DNA of 64,000 nucleotides. It comes from Cinnamomum chago. Taxonomy: Eukaryota > Streptophyta > Magnoliopsida > Laurales > Lauraceae. Below are positions 1 through 9,880 of the stretch, in pieces. A program made the position numbers and the translations under genes. Positions within the stretch are counted from its first letter, which is position 1; each line of letters begins with the position of its first letter. The stretch spans positions 94,619,501 to 94,683,500 of the forward strand of contig CP142452.1 in NCBI GenBank assembly GCA_038049695.1, written 5' to 3'. A model generated the notes under the pieces. That model made no database searches. It was given only the letters and a program-made list of their open reading frames with translations, and was not told where the DNA came from.

Positions 1-53
1 AATTCAAACAACACGAGAAGAAATAAGAGAACTATCTTGGCCAAACTGCTAAC

Positions 54-1393
54 CATGGTTCTAAAAACCGGCCGATACCGGTTCATATCGGCCGATATGA
101 ACCGGTATCGGCCGATACCGAGCCGATATCTCGCTGAGATATCGGTCTCGGGTTAAATTCTCCATCATCTCGGCCCATCTCGGCGGAGATGAACTTCATC
201 TCGGGATTTCAATATCTCGGCCGATATATCGGCCGAGATATATATAAAGGCTTGAGAAATCCTAATTTTTTTATTTCTTCTCCCATCTTCATCTTCTTCT
301 CCTCTCTTCTCAACTCTTTACTAGCCATAGCAGCCACCATCTCTCTTGCATATTTTCAAATCTCACTTCTATTTTTTGAAGAAAATATTATCTAAGGTAA
401 GAGGAAATCAACATAAAGCATATTATGTGTTTTTTTTTTTGTTTTTTTTTATTTTATAGATGAAGGCATGAAGCATAGAGGTTTGTCACTTACTCACTTG
501 TGTAATTGTGTTGTTTTCTTCATTTAGAAGTTAGATCTACATACTTTCATGCTAGATCTACTCATACACATGATTTTGAACTTTGTTTTTCAATTTTTTT
601 TATTTTCGGATTTTTTAATATTTGAATTATAATATATCATTTTTTGGGGATTTCATCATAAATATGTTGTTTTAATGATTCCTCGACGACCTATTTATGC
701 CCCTCATAACTATTTCATGCCATTTGATTACAACCAGCCATCTCAATCCACAGACACAGGGGATCAAGATAGTTCATCATCTTATCAAGAACAATCTGAA
801 TATGGTTATGGATATGCTAGTGCTAGTGTTGCACAGCAGTATGGAGCATATCTTTTTAGCAAATACCGAAGAAATGATGATGATGATGATGATACCGAGC
901 CAGGGCGACACTCCACTTGGAATTAGGCTGTCAATCTGTCATACACTCATACTCATCAATCTCTCTCTAGTCTCTACTAGTACTCTCCACTAGTCCCCTC
1001 TAATTTCAGGTAAACCATGAACATTTTGATGCCCTTATCTTCTTATATTTGACACTAATAAATTGATCATGAGCAGAGCATTAACAATGTTTGCATTATA
1101 TGAAATACTAGAAAAAAGACAGTGAACTGCGAGGCTGCGACACAGACAGGACTCATAACTTAAGGTGACCGAGATTTTAATTTATTATTGTTATTAATGG
1201 AAACAAATATAGTTTTCCAGCATTTTTTAATATTCTGGATTTTTTTGGATATTTTTGCGAATTTTTTTGGATTAAAATAAAAATTCACACAGCGATGACC
1301 GCGACGAACCGATATCCGCGACCAATACCGATATCATATCGGTTTTTCGGCCCGGCCGATATACAGCGACCGAGACCGAGATTTTGAACCATG
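54..1393. mobile_element. Non-autonomous hAT element in the PGDH1 intron
   Basis: The ends are inverted repeats: the left reads CATGGTTCTAAAA and the right, read inward, CATGGTTCAAAAT. They are flanked by an 8-bp direct repeat with one mismatch (ctgctaac at 46-53, cagctaac at 1394-1401), the duplication length expected of hAT transposons. Both subterminal regions (61-240 and 1300-1385) are packed with short CGGCCGATATCGG-like motifs in both orientations, typical of hAT transposase-binding regions. The interior carries one recognisable coding remnant at 675-926 (listed separately). At 1,340 bp it is too short to encode a whole transposase, so it is probably an internally deleted copy. It lies in the first intron of the phosphoglycerate dehydrogenase gene. 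Confidence 0.8.
675..926 (+). pseudogene. hAT transposase C-terminal tail (remnant)
   Basis: An 83-codon open frame inside the hAT element. It is rich in Tyr, Ser and Gln, then has six consecutive Asp residues and ends DTEPGRHSTWN. Acidic runs followed by EPPRHS-W-like ends are, from memory, usual at the extreme C-terminus of plant BED-finger/hAT-dimerisation transposases. No zinc finger, catalytic core or dimerisation domain is present, so the piece cannot act as a transposase. It most likely represents the last exon left after internal deletion. Assignment rests on composition and the terminal motif only. Confidence 0.5.
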
Positions 1394-1703
1394 CAGCTAA
1401 CTAACTTGAGTTATGTAGGCTCCGAAACATTTCAAGAAAGACAGTTCAATTCACAAATCCCACTACAAATCTTTGAAACAGTTCGCCTAGTAATGTCCAG
1501 AGAATATAATCAAATGTTCTCTCCATAGTGTTGTATGTATGTTAATTACCAAACTTGTTGAACAGATGAAAATGAAATAAAACCAATGCACATCTCAATT
1601 ATCAGATCCAAACTCCTCTCTTATAAATCCCCATCATCTAAATAAATTGATCATCAAGTGCTTGTGAAAAAGCCCAAATGAAACAAAACACACAAAACTG
1701 CAG

Positions 1704-1708
<5 letters not shown>

Positions 1709-1747
<39 letters not shown>

Positions 1748-1750
1748 AGA
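1709..1750. repeat. (GA)n microsatellite
   Basis: About 40 bp of GA repeats ending in GAGGGA variants, just inside intron 1 of the phosphoglycerate dehydrogenase gene. On the gene's strand this is a (TC)n tract. Confidence 0.9.
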
Positions 1751-1769
1751 ATTAGAAGAGCATACATAC

Positions 1770-2295
1770 CAGCTTTCATAGATGCACTGGCCTGAGCAAT
1801 GTTGCGAGCCATGGCGGCGAGGAGCGCGATGCCATGCTCGGCCGCCGCAATAGTATTGGCAGTGGGCGCATTGACGACGAGGCAGCCATGCTCGGTGGCG
1901 GCGGCGAGATCGACATTGTCGATGCCGACGCCAGCGCGGCCGACGACCTTGAGGCGGCCGACGGAGGATTCGAAGACCTCTCGGGTGACTTTCGTGCCGC
2001 TACGGACGATCAAGGCGTCGCATAGGGAGATCTTGGTGCAGAGTTCCTCGGGGCTGAGGTCGTAGGAGCAGTCGACGTTGGCGAAGCCCCTCAGGAGCTC
2101 GAGGCCGGCCTCACCGAGCTTCTCTGTGACGAGGACCGTAGGCTTGGCGCCCATGGATAGGACTATGACCAGAGATCTGTGTCTGGTGCGGCGAGGAAGG
2201 GCGGGAAAGGAGGCGTCGCGAGGTGGGAGAGAGACGCCCCATGGTTTTCTGAGGGAGGGTGTTGACAGGAGATTGGATGAGGCTGCAGCGGACAT
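1770..2295 (-). CDS. PGDH1: D-3-phosphoglycerate dehydrogenase, chloroplastic; first coding exon (partial gene)
   Basis: This exon encodes the N-terminal 175 residues of the enzyme that oxidises 3-phosphoglycerate to 3-phosphohydroxypyruvate, the first step of the phosphorylated serine pathway in plastids. Residues 1 to about 48 are Ser/Ala/Arg/Pro-rich and look like a transit peptide. From MGAKPTVLVTEKLG on the protein matches the substrate-binding part of the 2-hydroxyacid dehydrogenase fold, including GRAGVGIDNVDL and VVNAPTANTIAAAEHGIAL. The exon ends AAAGCTG followed by a GTATGT donor at 1769, splitting the Gly codon after MKA, as expected before the NAD-binding domain. The NAD-binding, intervening and ACT domains must lie beyond the left edge, because no further exon is visible in 1-1769. 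The ATG at 2295 gives the full transit peptide. Closest named relative, from memory: Arabidopsis EDA9/PGDH1 (At4g34200). Confidence 0.93.
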
Positions 2296-2426
2296 GCTGC
2301 TGCTTCTTCTGCTGCTGATTTGGTTAAAGGAAGGAGAAGCGGAGAGAGTCGTAGGGGTTTGGCGTTTGGGGAGGGTTCAAGAGCATTGATGGGGTTTGAA
2401 GGAATTTGTAATTTGAGGAGTATGTT

Positions 2427-2467
2427 TGGTTTGATTTGATTTTGATTTGATTTGATTTGATTTGATT
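2427..2467. repeat. (TTTGA)n-type microsatellite upstream of PGDH1
   Basis: Seven to eight tandem TTTGA/TTTTGA units about 130 bp upstream of the start codon of the minus-strand gene, so inside or near its promoter. No core promoter motif was convincing enough to call. Confidence 0.85.
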
Positions 2468-2698
2468 GTCATGTGCAGCTGTACTACACTCTATGGAGTG
2501 CATATCGATCCATATTGGCGGGGTTGGTGGGCGAGATTCCAGGATCTTTTCGTCTACAGCATTCGTTGAACTTCAACAGACGTGGGCCCATGCATAGAAT
2601 GTTCTTCAATTTAAATCATGGAGGCATTCGGATCCAGATTCAGATCCATGTACTATATGCACAAGTGGATCCTTGTATGTTTAAATTAGGGTCTGTTT

Positions 2699-3000
2699 GG
2701 TTGGGAGAAGCGTGAGAATTTTCTTTGGAATGATTATGAGAATTTCAAATGGTAATCCTAAGTAGGATTTTAAATGCCCGATCTTTTAATCATTTGAAAC
2801 GTTAGAATTCTGAAAATTTATGGGGCTAGAAGCGTATTTTATGTGGTTTGAAATTTTAAATTCTTTATAAAAAATAAATAAATAAATAAAAATAATATTT
2901 GGAATGACTAAGGAATAATATGTCACGTCATATCAAAAAATTCCAAGAAGTCTAATGTCTTATGAGAAATGCCTATAACCAAATAGGCCCATCTAAAATG
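2699..3000. mobile_element. MITE, about 302 bp, GGGTCTGTTTGGTT-type ends
   Basis: The left end reads GGGTCTGTTTGGTT and the right end, read inward, GGGCCTATTTGGTT (12 of 14 match). The interior is AT-rich and non-coding. Terminal GGGYCTGTTTGG motifs are common in plant MITEs. A clean target duplication is not visible, so the superfamily is not assigned. Confidence 0.55.
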
Positions 3001-3220
3001 ATTAGGAAAGCATATAGGACTTAATTATTTGATTTATATTTGTTGGAGACCTTGTGGGGTTGGTGTGCTATCCAGCGGGACATCACCCAAAGTCCACGAT
3101 GCGGCTTCCTCAAGTGATGGCTCTAAAAACAAACCTGCTGGTGCGATGTCTATTGCCAAGACCTTAAAACCTTAAGTTGTGCCTATTCACTCACTAATTA
3201 GTTTTGATCAAAATGGTAGT

Positions 3221-3480
3221 TGTGACATAACGGAGTCCCACATCGACTATAAAGAGGAAAGTGAATGAGATTATACGTAGAGCTTACACCCTTACCTTAC
3301 ATGAGGCTTTTAGTGGATTGAAGCTCATGGGGTCAAATCGGACAATATCATGCATGGGTATGGAATGGGTGCAATGTCGAATGCAAAAATAGAACCGTGG
3401 GGCCAGAGCAGACAAATGGTACGGATCACTCTTCTTAGAAACAAAGAAGTCATCCCACAAATCATTGTAATAAAGAAAAG
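3221..3480. mobile_element. Fragment resembling a small LTR element (TRIM-like LTR)
   Basis: The stretch starts with TGTGACATAACGGAGTCCC and contains GGACAATATCATGC further in. The pair of motifs GAGTCCCACATCG and GGACAATATC at this spacing is, as I recall, a hallmark of widespread plant TRIM LTRs. Only one copy is visible, with no second LTR or primer-binding site, so this would be an old solo remnant. Boundaries are approximate. Confidence 0.4.
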
Positions 3481-3577
3481 CCACCATGAGTGTTTTGATC
3501 TCATGAACTTTGAAACAATATAATCAACATCTTGTGATTGATATCCTGAAATTGGAGTGTAGAAATCATTGGTTAGG

Positions 3578-4090
3578 AGGTTTTTTTTTTTTTTAATTTT
3601 TCTTCATCGGTAACAATAACTTATATTGAAAGAGAAGAGAATACAAACAAGAATACAAGAAGAAAAGAAAAAAAAGGGGAAGGAAACACAAAGGTACAAG
3701 AGAAATGCACTGTTGAGGTCAACGCCCAGCCTCATTACTGAGCGGTCATAATTGTGGTTGAGCCCTCGTGCGCCCTCACCATAAAATCAATGTTGTGTCA
3801 TTTTCTATCACCGATTGGTTTTGGGATAAGTGGTAGCTCAATGGGTGTAATATTCAATATATATCCACTCACACCACAATTACATAATAAAATTCTTTCA
3901 AGGGAAAACTCTCTCAACACTTTGTTTGGCTAAAGCATCCGCCATTATATTCGCTGACATACTCTTATGCCAAAAGCTAACATTGATAGTGGTAGATAAT
4001 ACTCGGGTTTCATTGAAGAGAAGCTGAAACTTTCATGGATAAGCCTTTCCGTTAAAATTCTTAGTTGGGTAATTGTAGCTCATTTTTTTA
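3578..4090 (-). mobile_element. L1-type LINE tail, RNase H end plus poly(A)
   Basis: Read on the minus strand, 4080-3900 encodes the end of an RNase H domain (FNETRVLSTTINVSFWHK, then MADALAKQSVERVFP), a pattern common at the C-terminus of plant L1-type LINE polyproteins. It is followed by about 300 bp of 3' UTR and a poly(A) tract, seen as poly(T) at about 3581-3595 on the plus strand. It contains stop codons and is 5'-truncated. It repeats domain sequence also present at 4490-5240, so the two are separate insertions or copies. Confidence 0.7.
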
Positions 4091-4319
4091 TATTATTTTT
4101 CATCATTTTATTTTAAACGAGTGTGGTAGTTGATTGAACTGTTTGGATTTCGAAAAAACCAACGTTATCACATATATAACGAGAGGATATGAATTACCAA
4201 CCATGCTAATGGCATGTGGTTTATGGCTTTTGTCTTTCCATGCTGCTGAGTTATCTACATAGGAAATTGGAGCATGGATATTATGATTTATATGTTAGGT
4301 TTGAATTTAACATGGACAA

Positions 4320-4440
4320 AAAGGCCACCCTAGATTTGTCCCCTATGTGTTTGTATGGGGTTTAGCGGGTACCACTTGAAGGATTAGTCCTATTGGGTCA
4401 AATACCTCAACGATTCGCATGTCATAAAAAAAAAAAAAAG
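4320..4440 (+). mobile_element. SINE 3' end with poly(A), family shared with 44808-44956
   Basis: A segment with GTTTAGCGGGTACCACTTGAA, a TAGTCCTATT core and a poly(A) run at about 4427-4439. It aligns by eye, at roughly two-thirds identity, with 44850-44956, which also ends in poly(A). This marks a dispersed SINE-like family. The tRNA-like head is not clear here. It separates the two LINE RNase H fragments. Confidence 0.5.
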
Positions 4441-4489
4441 AATAAAATGTAGATGCTTAAGAATAGAATTGTACATATATTTATATACA

Positions 4490-5240
4490 TGAAACAATTA
4501 CATTTTATTTGGCTAAAGCGTTTGCAATGAAACTTGCCGATCTAAATACATGTTGAAGTACAACATTGATGATAGAAGATAAAATACGAATTTCATTAAA
4601 GTGGAACTAGAATTTCCATGGATTTGCCTTTCGATTAGTCACCCAAGTTTTAGCATCAGAGGAATCACTCTCTAGAATTAAACTACCAACAAAGTTCCTC
4701 AGAAAATAACGGAGAACTTCCAATATAACTAACACCTTCGCTTTATAGCATCAGAAGAATCACTCTCTACAATTAAACTACCAACAAAGTTCCTCAGAAA
4801 ATAACGGAGAACTTCCAATATAACTAACACCTTCGCTTTGTTATAACAGCATATGCCAACATATTTGGACATCATGAACAAAACTTCACCCTTATAGTTA
4901 TGAAGCACTCCACCAATACTCGCTAGGCCCGTTTATCTCTCCCTGCAACATCAACATTAAATTTTAGCCCATCAAAATTGGGTGAAGACCACAAAATTGA
5001 TCTCCTCACCTTAAATGGGCCGTAGTTTATATACGCTTCCTAATTAAAAAAGGATATCATTAATGTTGTAATTAGAGAACTCCTTCCTAATCAAAGCTCA
5101 TTTTGCTTTCCTCAAGCATGTGGTGGCAATCAAGTCGGCAATAGAAGAGCAAGAGCCTCTGAAGATTCTATCATTCATTTTTCTTCAAATAGACCTCAAT
5201 ACGGTCAAGACATAAGTCCACCCGATGGCTTGAACCAGAC
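4490..5240 (-). mobile_element. L1-type LINE C-terminal fragment with RNase H domain
   Basis: On the minus strand the reading runs through RIFRGSCSSIADLIA, then WSSPNFDGLKFNVDVAGRDK (first strand of a plant RNase H domain, normally KFNVDGA), and ends in FNEIRILSSIINVV and HVFRSASFIANALAK. These are landmarks of the RNase H domain at the C-terminus of plant LINEs. Stop codons interrupt it, so it is dead. A 95-bp piece of the domain is tandemly duplicated within it (4651-4839). Confidence 0.75.
4651..4839. repeat. 95-bp tandem duplication within the LINE remnant
   Basis: The segment beginning tagcatcaga at 4651 recurs at 4746. The two copies of about 95 bp differ at only two or three positions, so this duplication is much younger than the LINE sequence that carries it. 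Confidence 0.95.
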
Positions 5241-5393
5241 TAATGGGTCGACAAAACAGGATAAAAGAAGATTTGGATGAGTCAGCCCATTACTGGACAA
5301 TATCTTTATTCTTGTTTACATCCTTTATTTGGCTTTATAGATTGTTGTACATATCTTTTGTTGTTTAGACAAAACTCATACTATTTAAAGAGA

Positions 5394-8190
5394 CTAGTGG
5401 AGCCCTACACGTGCAATGCACGTGCACCGAACACACAGTTTTATTAAGAAAATTTTTAAAAAATAAAGCTTTTAAAAAATTTAGTAGAAGCTGAAATACA
5501 TTTAAAAATCAACTTTCAACAGAAAATGAGTGATTGTAAATTGCAAGGTCCGTGCAATGTCCAAATACAGCTGACAATACTTTTTTCATATACATTTGAA
5601 AACAATAAAACGATGATTTAGTGAGAAAAATGAGATCTCAAAAGACCATCGATATGGAATTTATATAACTTTTTGAGGATATAAATCACATATTCCTAGA
5701 TATTTTATCATGAATGTGTACTAAGAAATTTAAATTTACTTTATTTAATCCATCAGGTCGACTTATCAGTTTCTTGGTAGATTTGACCTGCTAAAGTTGG
5801 AGTCCAGTCAAAAGCATAGTCAAATTGATAACATGTAGTTTTATAAAAAATAAAAATAAAAACTAAGAACCAAATGAGCTTACTGTTTTAACCAATTACC
5901 ATGAACATTATATGTTCACTACAAAATCAGATTCTATTAAGGGAAAAAAAATAATTATATCCTACCTAAGGACATCAGAATAAAAAAACTGAGATGGTGG
6001 TTTTAGTTTTAACTTACAATGAAGAATAACATCTCACACAGATCGTCAAGAATAATTAAATAATCCGGCTTGTCCTTAAGCGACAGGAATCAACAATGGT
6101 GGAACTATTATATGAACTCTGACGAGTAAGATTTGCAGAGCACCTGTTGATCAATATTAGTATTTAACATGTGCGTTGTTTTATTTTATAAGACGGACCA
6201 CTATCAGGTAAAAAGAGGCAATACCTCTCCAAAAGTCAGCATCTTCTTTTTACTTGATATAAAGTGCTATATTTTATACCCAGTAATAAAAGAATAATAC
6301 AAAGTAATCATAGAAGTTTAGTTAAATGGAAGCTCACAAATAGAGATATCCATAGGGAAAAAATACAAAAAAAAAAAAACTACAAATACAAATCTGGCAA
6401 AAGAATTGGACCTTCCTCTTAAGAGATGCATAAGAATGTAACCTAGGTATTCTAGATCAATTATTCTGCTCTGTTCTGTATAGAGGATGGGAGTGCTGAT
6501 CAAAGTAAGAAAAATTCGAAATGAATAAAGACAGATTGAATTTGTTGCAGCTTAACATCAAATACTTGTTTTAGTTGTTTACACTTAAAACGATCACTTC
6601 ATTCATTGACTCTGAAGTTAGTAGTAAAGTTAGCATAACAAGCAGTTTCTATGAGATTCTCGTTTTTCCTTTAAGGAAATGCATGACGCTTCATTGAAAT
6701 ATATGAAAGGAAGAAGAACAAGAAGAAGAAGAAGAAGCCTGCAATGATGAAAGAAATAAATGTGTTAGAAAATGATCAAAGTTTTTCAATTTAAATGTCA
6801 TGAGTAAGAGCAATAATAAATAAATAGATTCATGCCCTTGAAATGCCCTTTTATAATAAAAAAATTCACAAAAGTTATATATTAAGAAACTAAAAAATTG
6901 TACAGAACAACAATAATTTTACGATAGCAATCTATAAGACCTACCACTATTTATGGAATTATCTTTAGCAATCATTAATATTAGAAGAGAACCAATATTT
7001 AGTAGTAGTTATCACATTATCCAACTTGTGATTATTCTTCCAACAGGGGTATAAATCGAGATCAATATAACTATTATGTCAGATTGAAAACTCAATTATT
7101 CTAACTAAATAAAATACAAACACATGAAGCAAAAGGGAAAAGAATATTTAATTTTTTTTTCATGGTAACTTTCATTAAAAGAGAGAAAAAACCAGGGCGG
7201 ACATAAAATGAGTTTAAGTTTGTACATTTCACTTTGTTATTTATGATATTTTGTCAGCTGTTGCTTTTTTCTTAAAAAAGAAAAAGAAAAAACTAAACAT
7301 AAAGCAATAATGCAAACGTAGTACTTGTATATATGGGATTTGCTTATAAGTTTTGGAGGTCCCTATACCTTTTTCAAAGGCCATAATAAATAATATACAA
7401 TTGAAGGAACATCAAATTATAAATATTTAAGGTTAGTGCACAAAAGATTAAAGGGTTAATATTTAAAAAATAATAACAAAGGGTTACATCCGTACAAAGA
7501 AAATAATCTCATATCTTCTGGAAACCTCTAGGAGCTCTCTGATGTTCTTAACTCTCAAATTTCAAATACAAATACCACTCAAGTATCTTTTACTTCCACC
7601 AAAAAAAAATAATAAAAAAAAATAGAAACTATTTGCTCAATTAGCATTGATTCAGGTAAAAAAAAAAGAAAATGTTAATTCTCTCGTATGTAATCAATTT
7701 GATATTTTAATTATAACACAACCACCAATTGGCCACCAACAACAATAACAAAAGTAGCAAGCTAGCTAATACCTTTTGTTGTGACTTTTAAACTGATTTT
7801 TAAGCTAATGGCGAAGTATTTAAAAGTGCCCACAAAATTATAAGTATTGAACACCAAAAAGGTAGTAAGTAAAATACACTTGATTCCTTTTCTTGCATTT
7901 TGTTGGGCAGGTGTATAGTGAAAAATAATAATACTAAGAGGGGCCCACATCGTGCAGTTTATTGGGAATATCTATATATATCTATAATAATAATAAGTGG
8001 GGCCCACATCTTGCATTTTATTAGGCATGTTTGTAGTGAAAAATAATCATACTAAGTGGGGCCCACATCTTGCATTTTATTGGACAGGTGTGTGGTGAAA
8101 AAATACTACACTTTAGTGAAAATTATAAGTGGGTCATGGTGTGTAGTGAAAAGTATTGTCATTTTGTTCACTTTTATAAGAGTAGATAGA
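5394..8190 (-). mobile_element. Non-autonomous Helitron (about 2.8 kb)
   Basis: On the minus strand the element begins TCTATCTACTCTTATAAAAG at 8190, matching the usual plant Helitron 5' start (TC followed by TATACTM-like sequence). It ends at 5394 with a hairpin (CACGTGC, loop, GCACGTG, at 5424-5408), a 10-nt spacer and CTAG. The neighbouring bases are A at 5393 and T at 8191 on the plus strand, the AT target that Helitrons enter without duplication. The interior is AT-rich with no Rep/helicase coding, so it depends on other elements. Repeats near its 5' end are listed separately. No captured gene fragment was recognised. Confidence 0.75.
7884..8150. repeat. Tandem 60-80 bp repeats near the Helitron 5' end
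   Basis: Three to four diverged units, each with a GGGGCCCACATCTTGCA block, TTTTATT, and then GGTGTGTAGTGAAAAATA. Unit lengths vary because an AT-rich insertion splits the first. Subterminal tandem repeats are common in non-autonomous Helitrons. Confidence 0.75.
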
Positions 8191-9160
8191 TATTACTCAA
8201 TGAGACAGTCTAAGCTTTTTCTCTCAAAACAAACCTCTCTTGCTATGTTACGTATTATTGTATTAGAGCATGCGTTATGTGCCCGCATGAAAAGATCTCA
8301 AGAGCATCATCTTCTTCATCTCTATTACTGCATTTCCACGTAACTGCAGCCTGATTTATAGCTGTATTTTCCAGTTTCTAAGTCTGGAAACGTGGTCTGT
8401 GATTGCTGCCTTCCTACAACTTGTTGGAAAGGTGAATTGTTGCCACTTGTTCCAACTCAGCTACTGTCGTTTTGCTGCCCCTAATATCATGTTAATAACT
8501 AATTACACCAAAAGCTCGAGCTTTTGATGTTATTGGTTGGTTGTTAACATTGTATCAGGGGCATATGCCACGAGTTTGAAACCCCTAGCAGGCATGTTAC
8601 CTTTCATCTACCTTTGTGGTTTGTCTATTATGTCTGTTTGTTGGGTCTCGAATTCGAACATCCCCCCTTTCAAGGGAGATGTTGATATACATTTTTTATA
8701 CCGCTTAATAAAAGCTTGAGCTTTTGATGTTACAGATTATTAAGAAATAAAATTGTAATTCATTATGAATATTAAGGGTATATTTGAGTTAATTGCAGGT
8801 TGACAAAACGCCCAACACAAAAGCTCGGCTCATTCCATATGAAATAACTTATTTTAAATATCAAAACATTAAACCATAATTTTTTTTAATGTGCTATATA
8901 CCGGATGGCCCTAATCCATTTAAATGAGTTTGGTAAGATATACCGGATGGCCATAATCCGACCATACCATTTCCTCCATCCCTCTTCCTATCCCAATTCA
9001 TCTTATTCCGTTGATGCTTTATAGAAAGAGGAAGAAACCCTCCTGCACAAAGAGACAATTCTCTTATTCTCTTGCCTACAACAACAACCTTATTTCTATA
9101 AAACTTGATGAGGATATATAATTACTCATTAGAGAGAGTCGGTACACTCTGTCATGATCT
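8191..9160. other. Gene-free stretch with short direct repeats
   Basis: No coding region was recognised. An AAAAGCTYGAGCTTTTGATG motif (itself a near-palindrome) occurs at about 8511 and again at about 8711, bracketing about 200 bp that contains a possible retroposon fragment. A 15-bp direct repeat (atataccggatggcc) occurs near 8896 and 8938. Confidence 0.5.
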
Positions 9161-9470
9161 TGTCCGTTTGGTAATTTTACTTTTAAAATAAAGTGAAATA
9201 AAGTAAAGTGAAGTATCAAATCAAGTGGAAATAAAATATAATTAGGTTATGATGATATTTTATTTTTATTTGTTTAGTATATAATTTTTTGACTTTTTAT
9301 ATACAAAGTGGAGTTTTTTTATCTTTTAGTGGATAAAGGCGACTGCCTCTTTACTTCTTTTTTTCAAATAAAAGAAATATTAAATTAAAGCGCTTTTGAT
9401 GTAACATCTTTTTTGAAAAATGAAGGCTTTACTTGACTTTTACTGTTCTAATAAGGTGCCAAACAGACCC
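9161..9470. mobile_element. MITE, about 310 bp, with TGTCCGTTTGGTAA-like ends
   Basis: The left end is TGTCCGTTTGGTAA and the right end, read inward, is GGGTCTGTTTGGCA. The interior is AT-rich and non-coding. No clear target duplication was found, so boundaries may be off by a few bases. The ends belong to the same broad motif class as the element at 2699-3000. Confidence 0.45.
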
Positions 9471-9880
9471 AAAATTTATTGATGGTTTTCCTCATTTAAA
9501 TTATTTCATCATTCTAATACTCGAAATTCATTTTACCCCGAGTTTCTAGGAATTTCATCTCCACGAGAACAAATAGACCCTGAATAGATTATAATAACAT
9601 TCATAAAACCTTCTACCACAAAAAAAATAATAATAATAAAAATTAAAAAGAGATGCTAGGGTCCTCATGACGATCTTATAGACTTTGTCTTGGAAAGATA
9701 AAGCATAAAATAATTATTTGGGGTATTATCTTCTTCTTCTGTTACATGAGGATCAAGGTTCTTCACAACATCGATCTCCAGACCTCTTTCTAAAGCAATA
9801 ATGTCTTGAGTGCCCCCCTAGTTTACACAGCTATAATCGTAACAAAACAAGGAAGAAGCAAAGAAAAAAAAAATGGCAAA

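Noticed and set aside
2078-2389. 103-codon plus-strand frame across the PGDH1 start
   Set aside because: Antisense shadow; the minus strand encodes a well-conserved enzyme exon.
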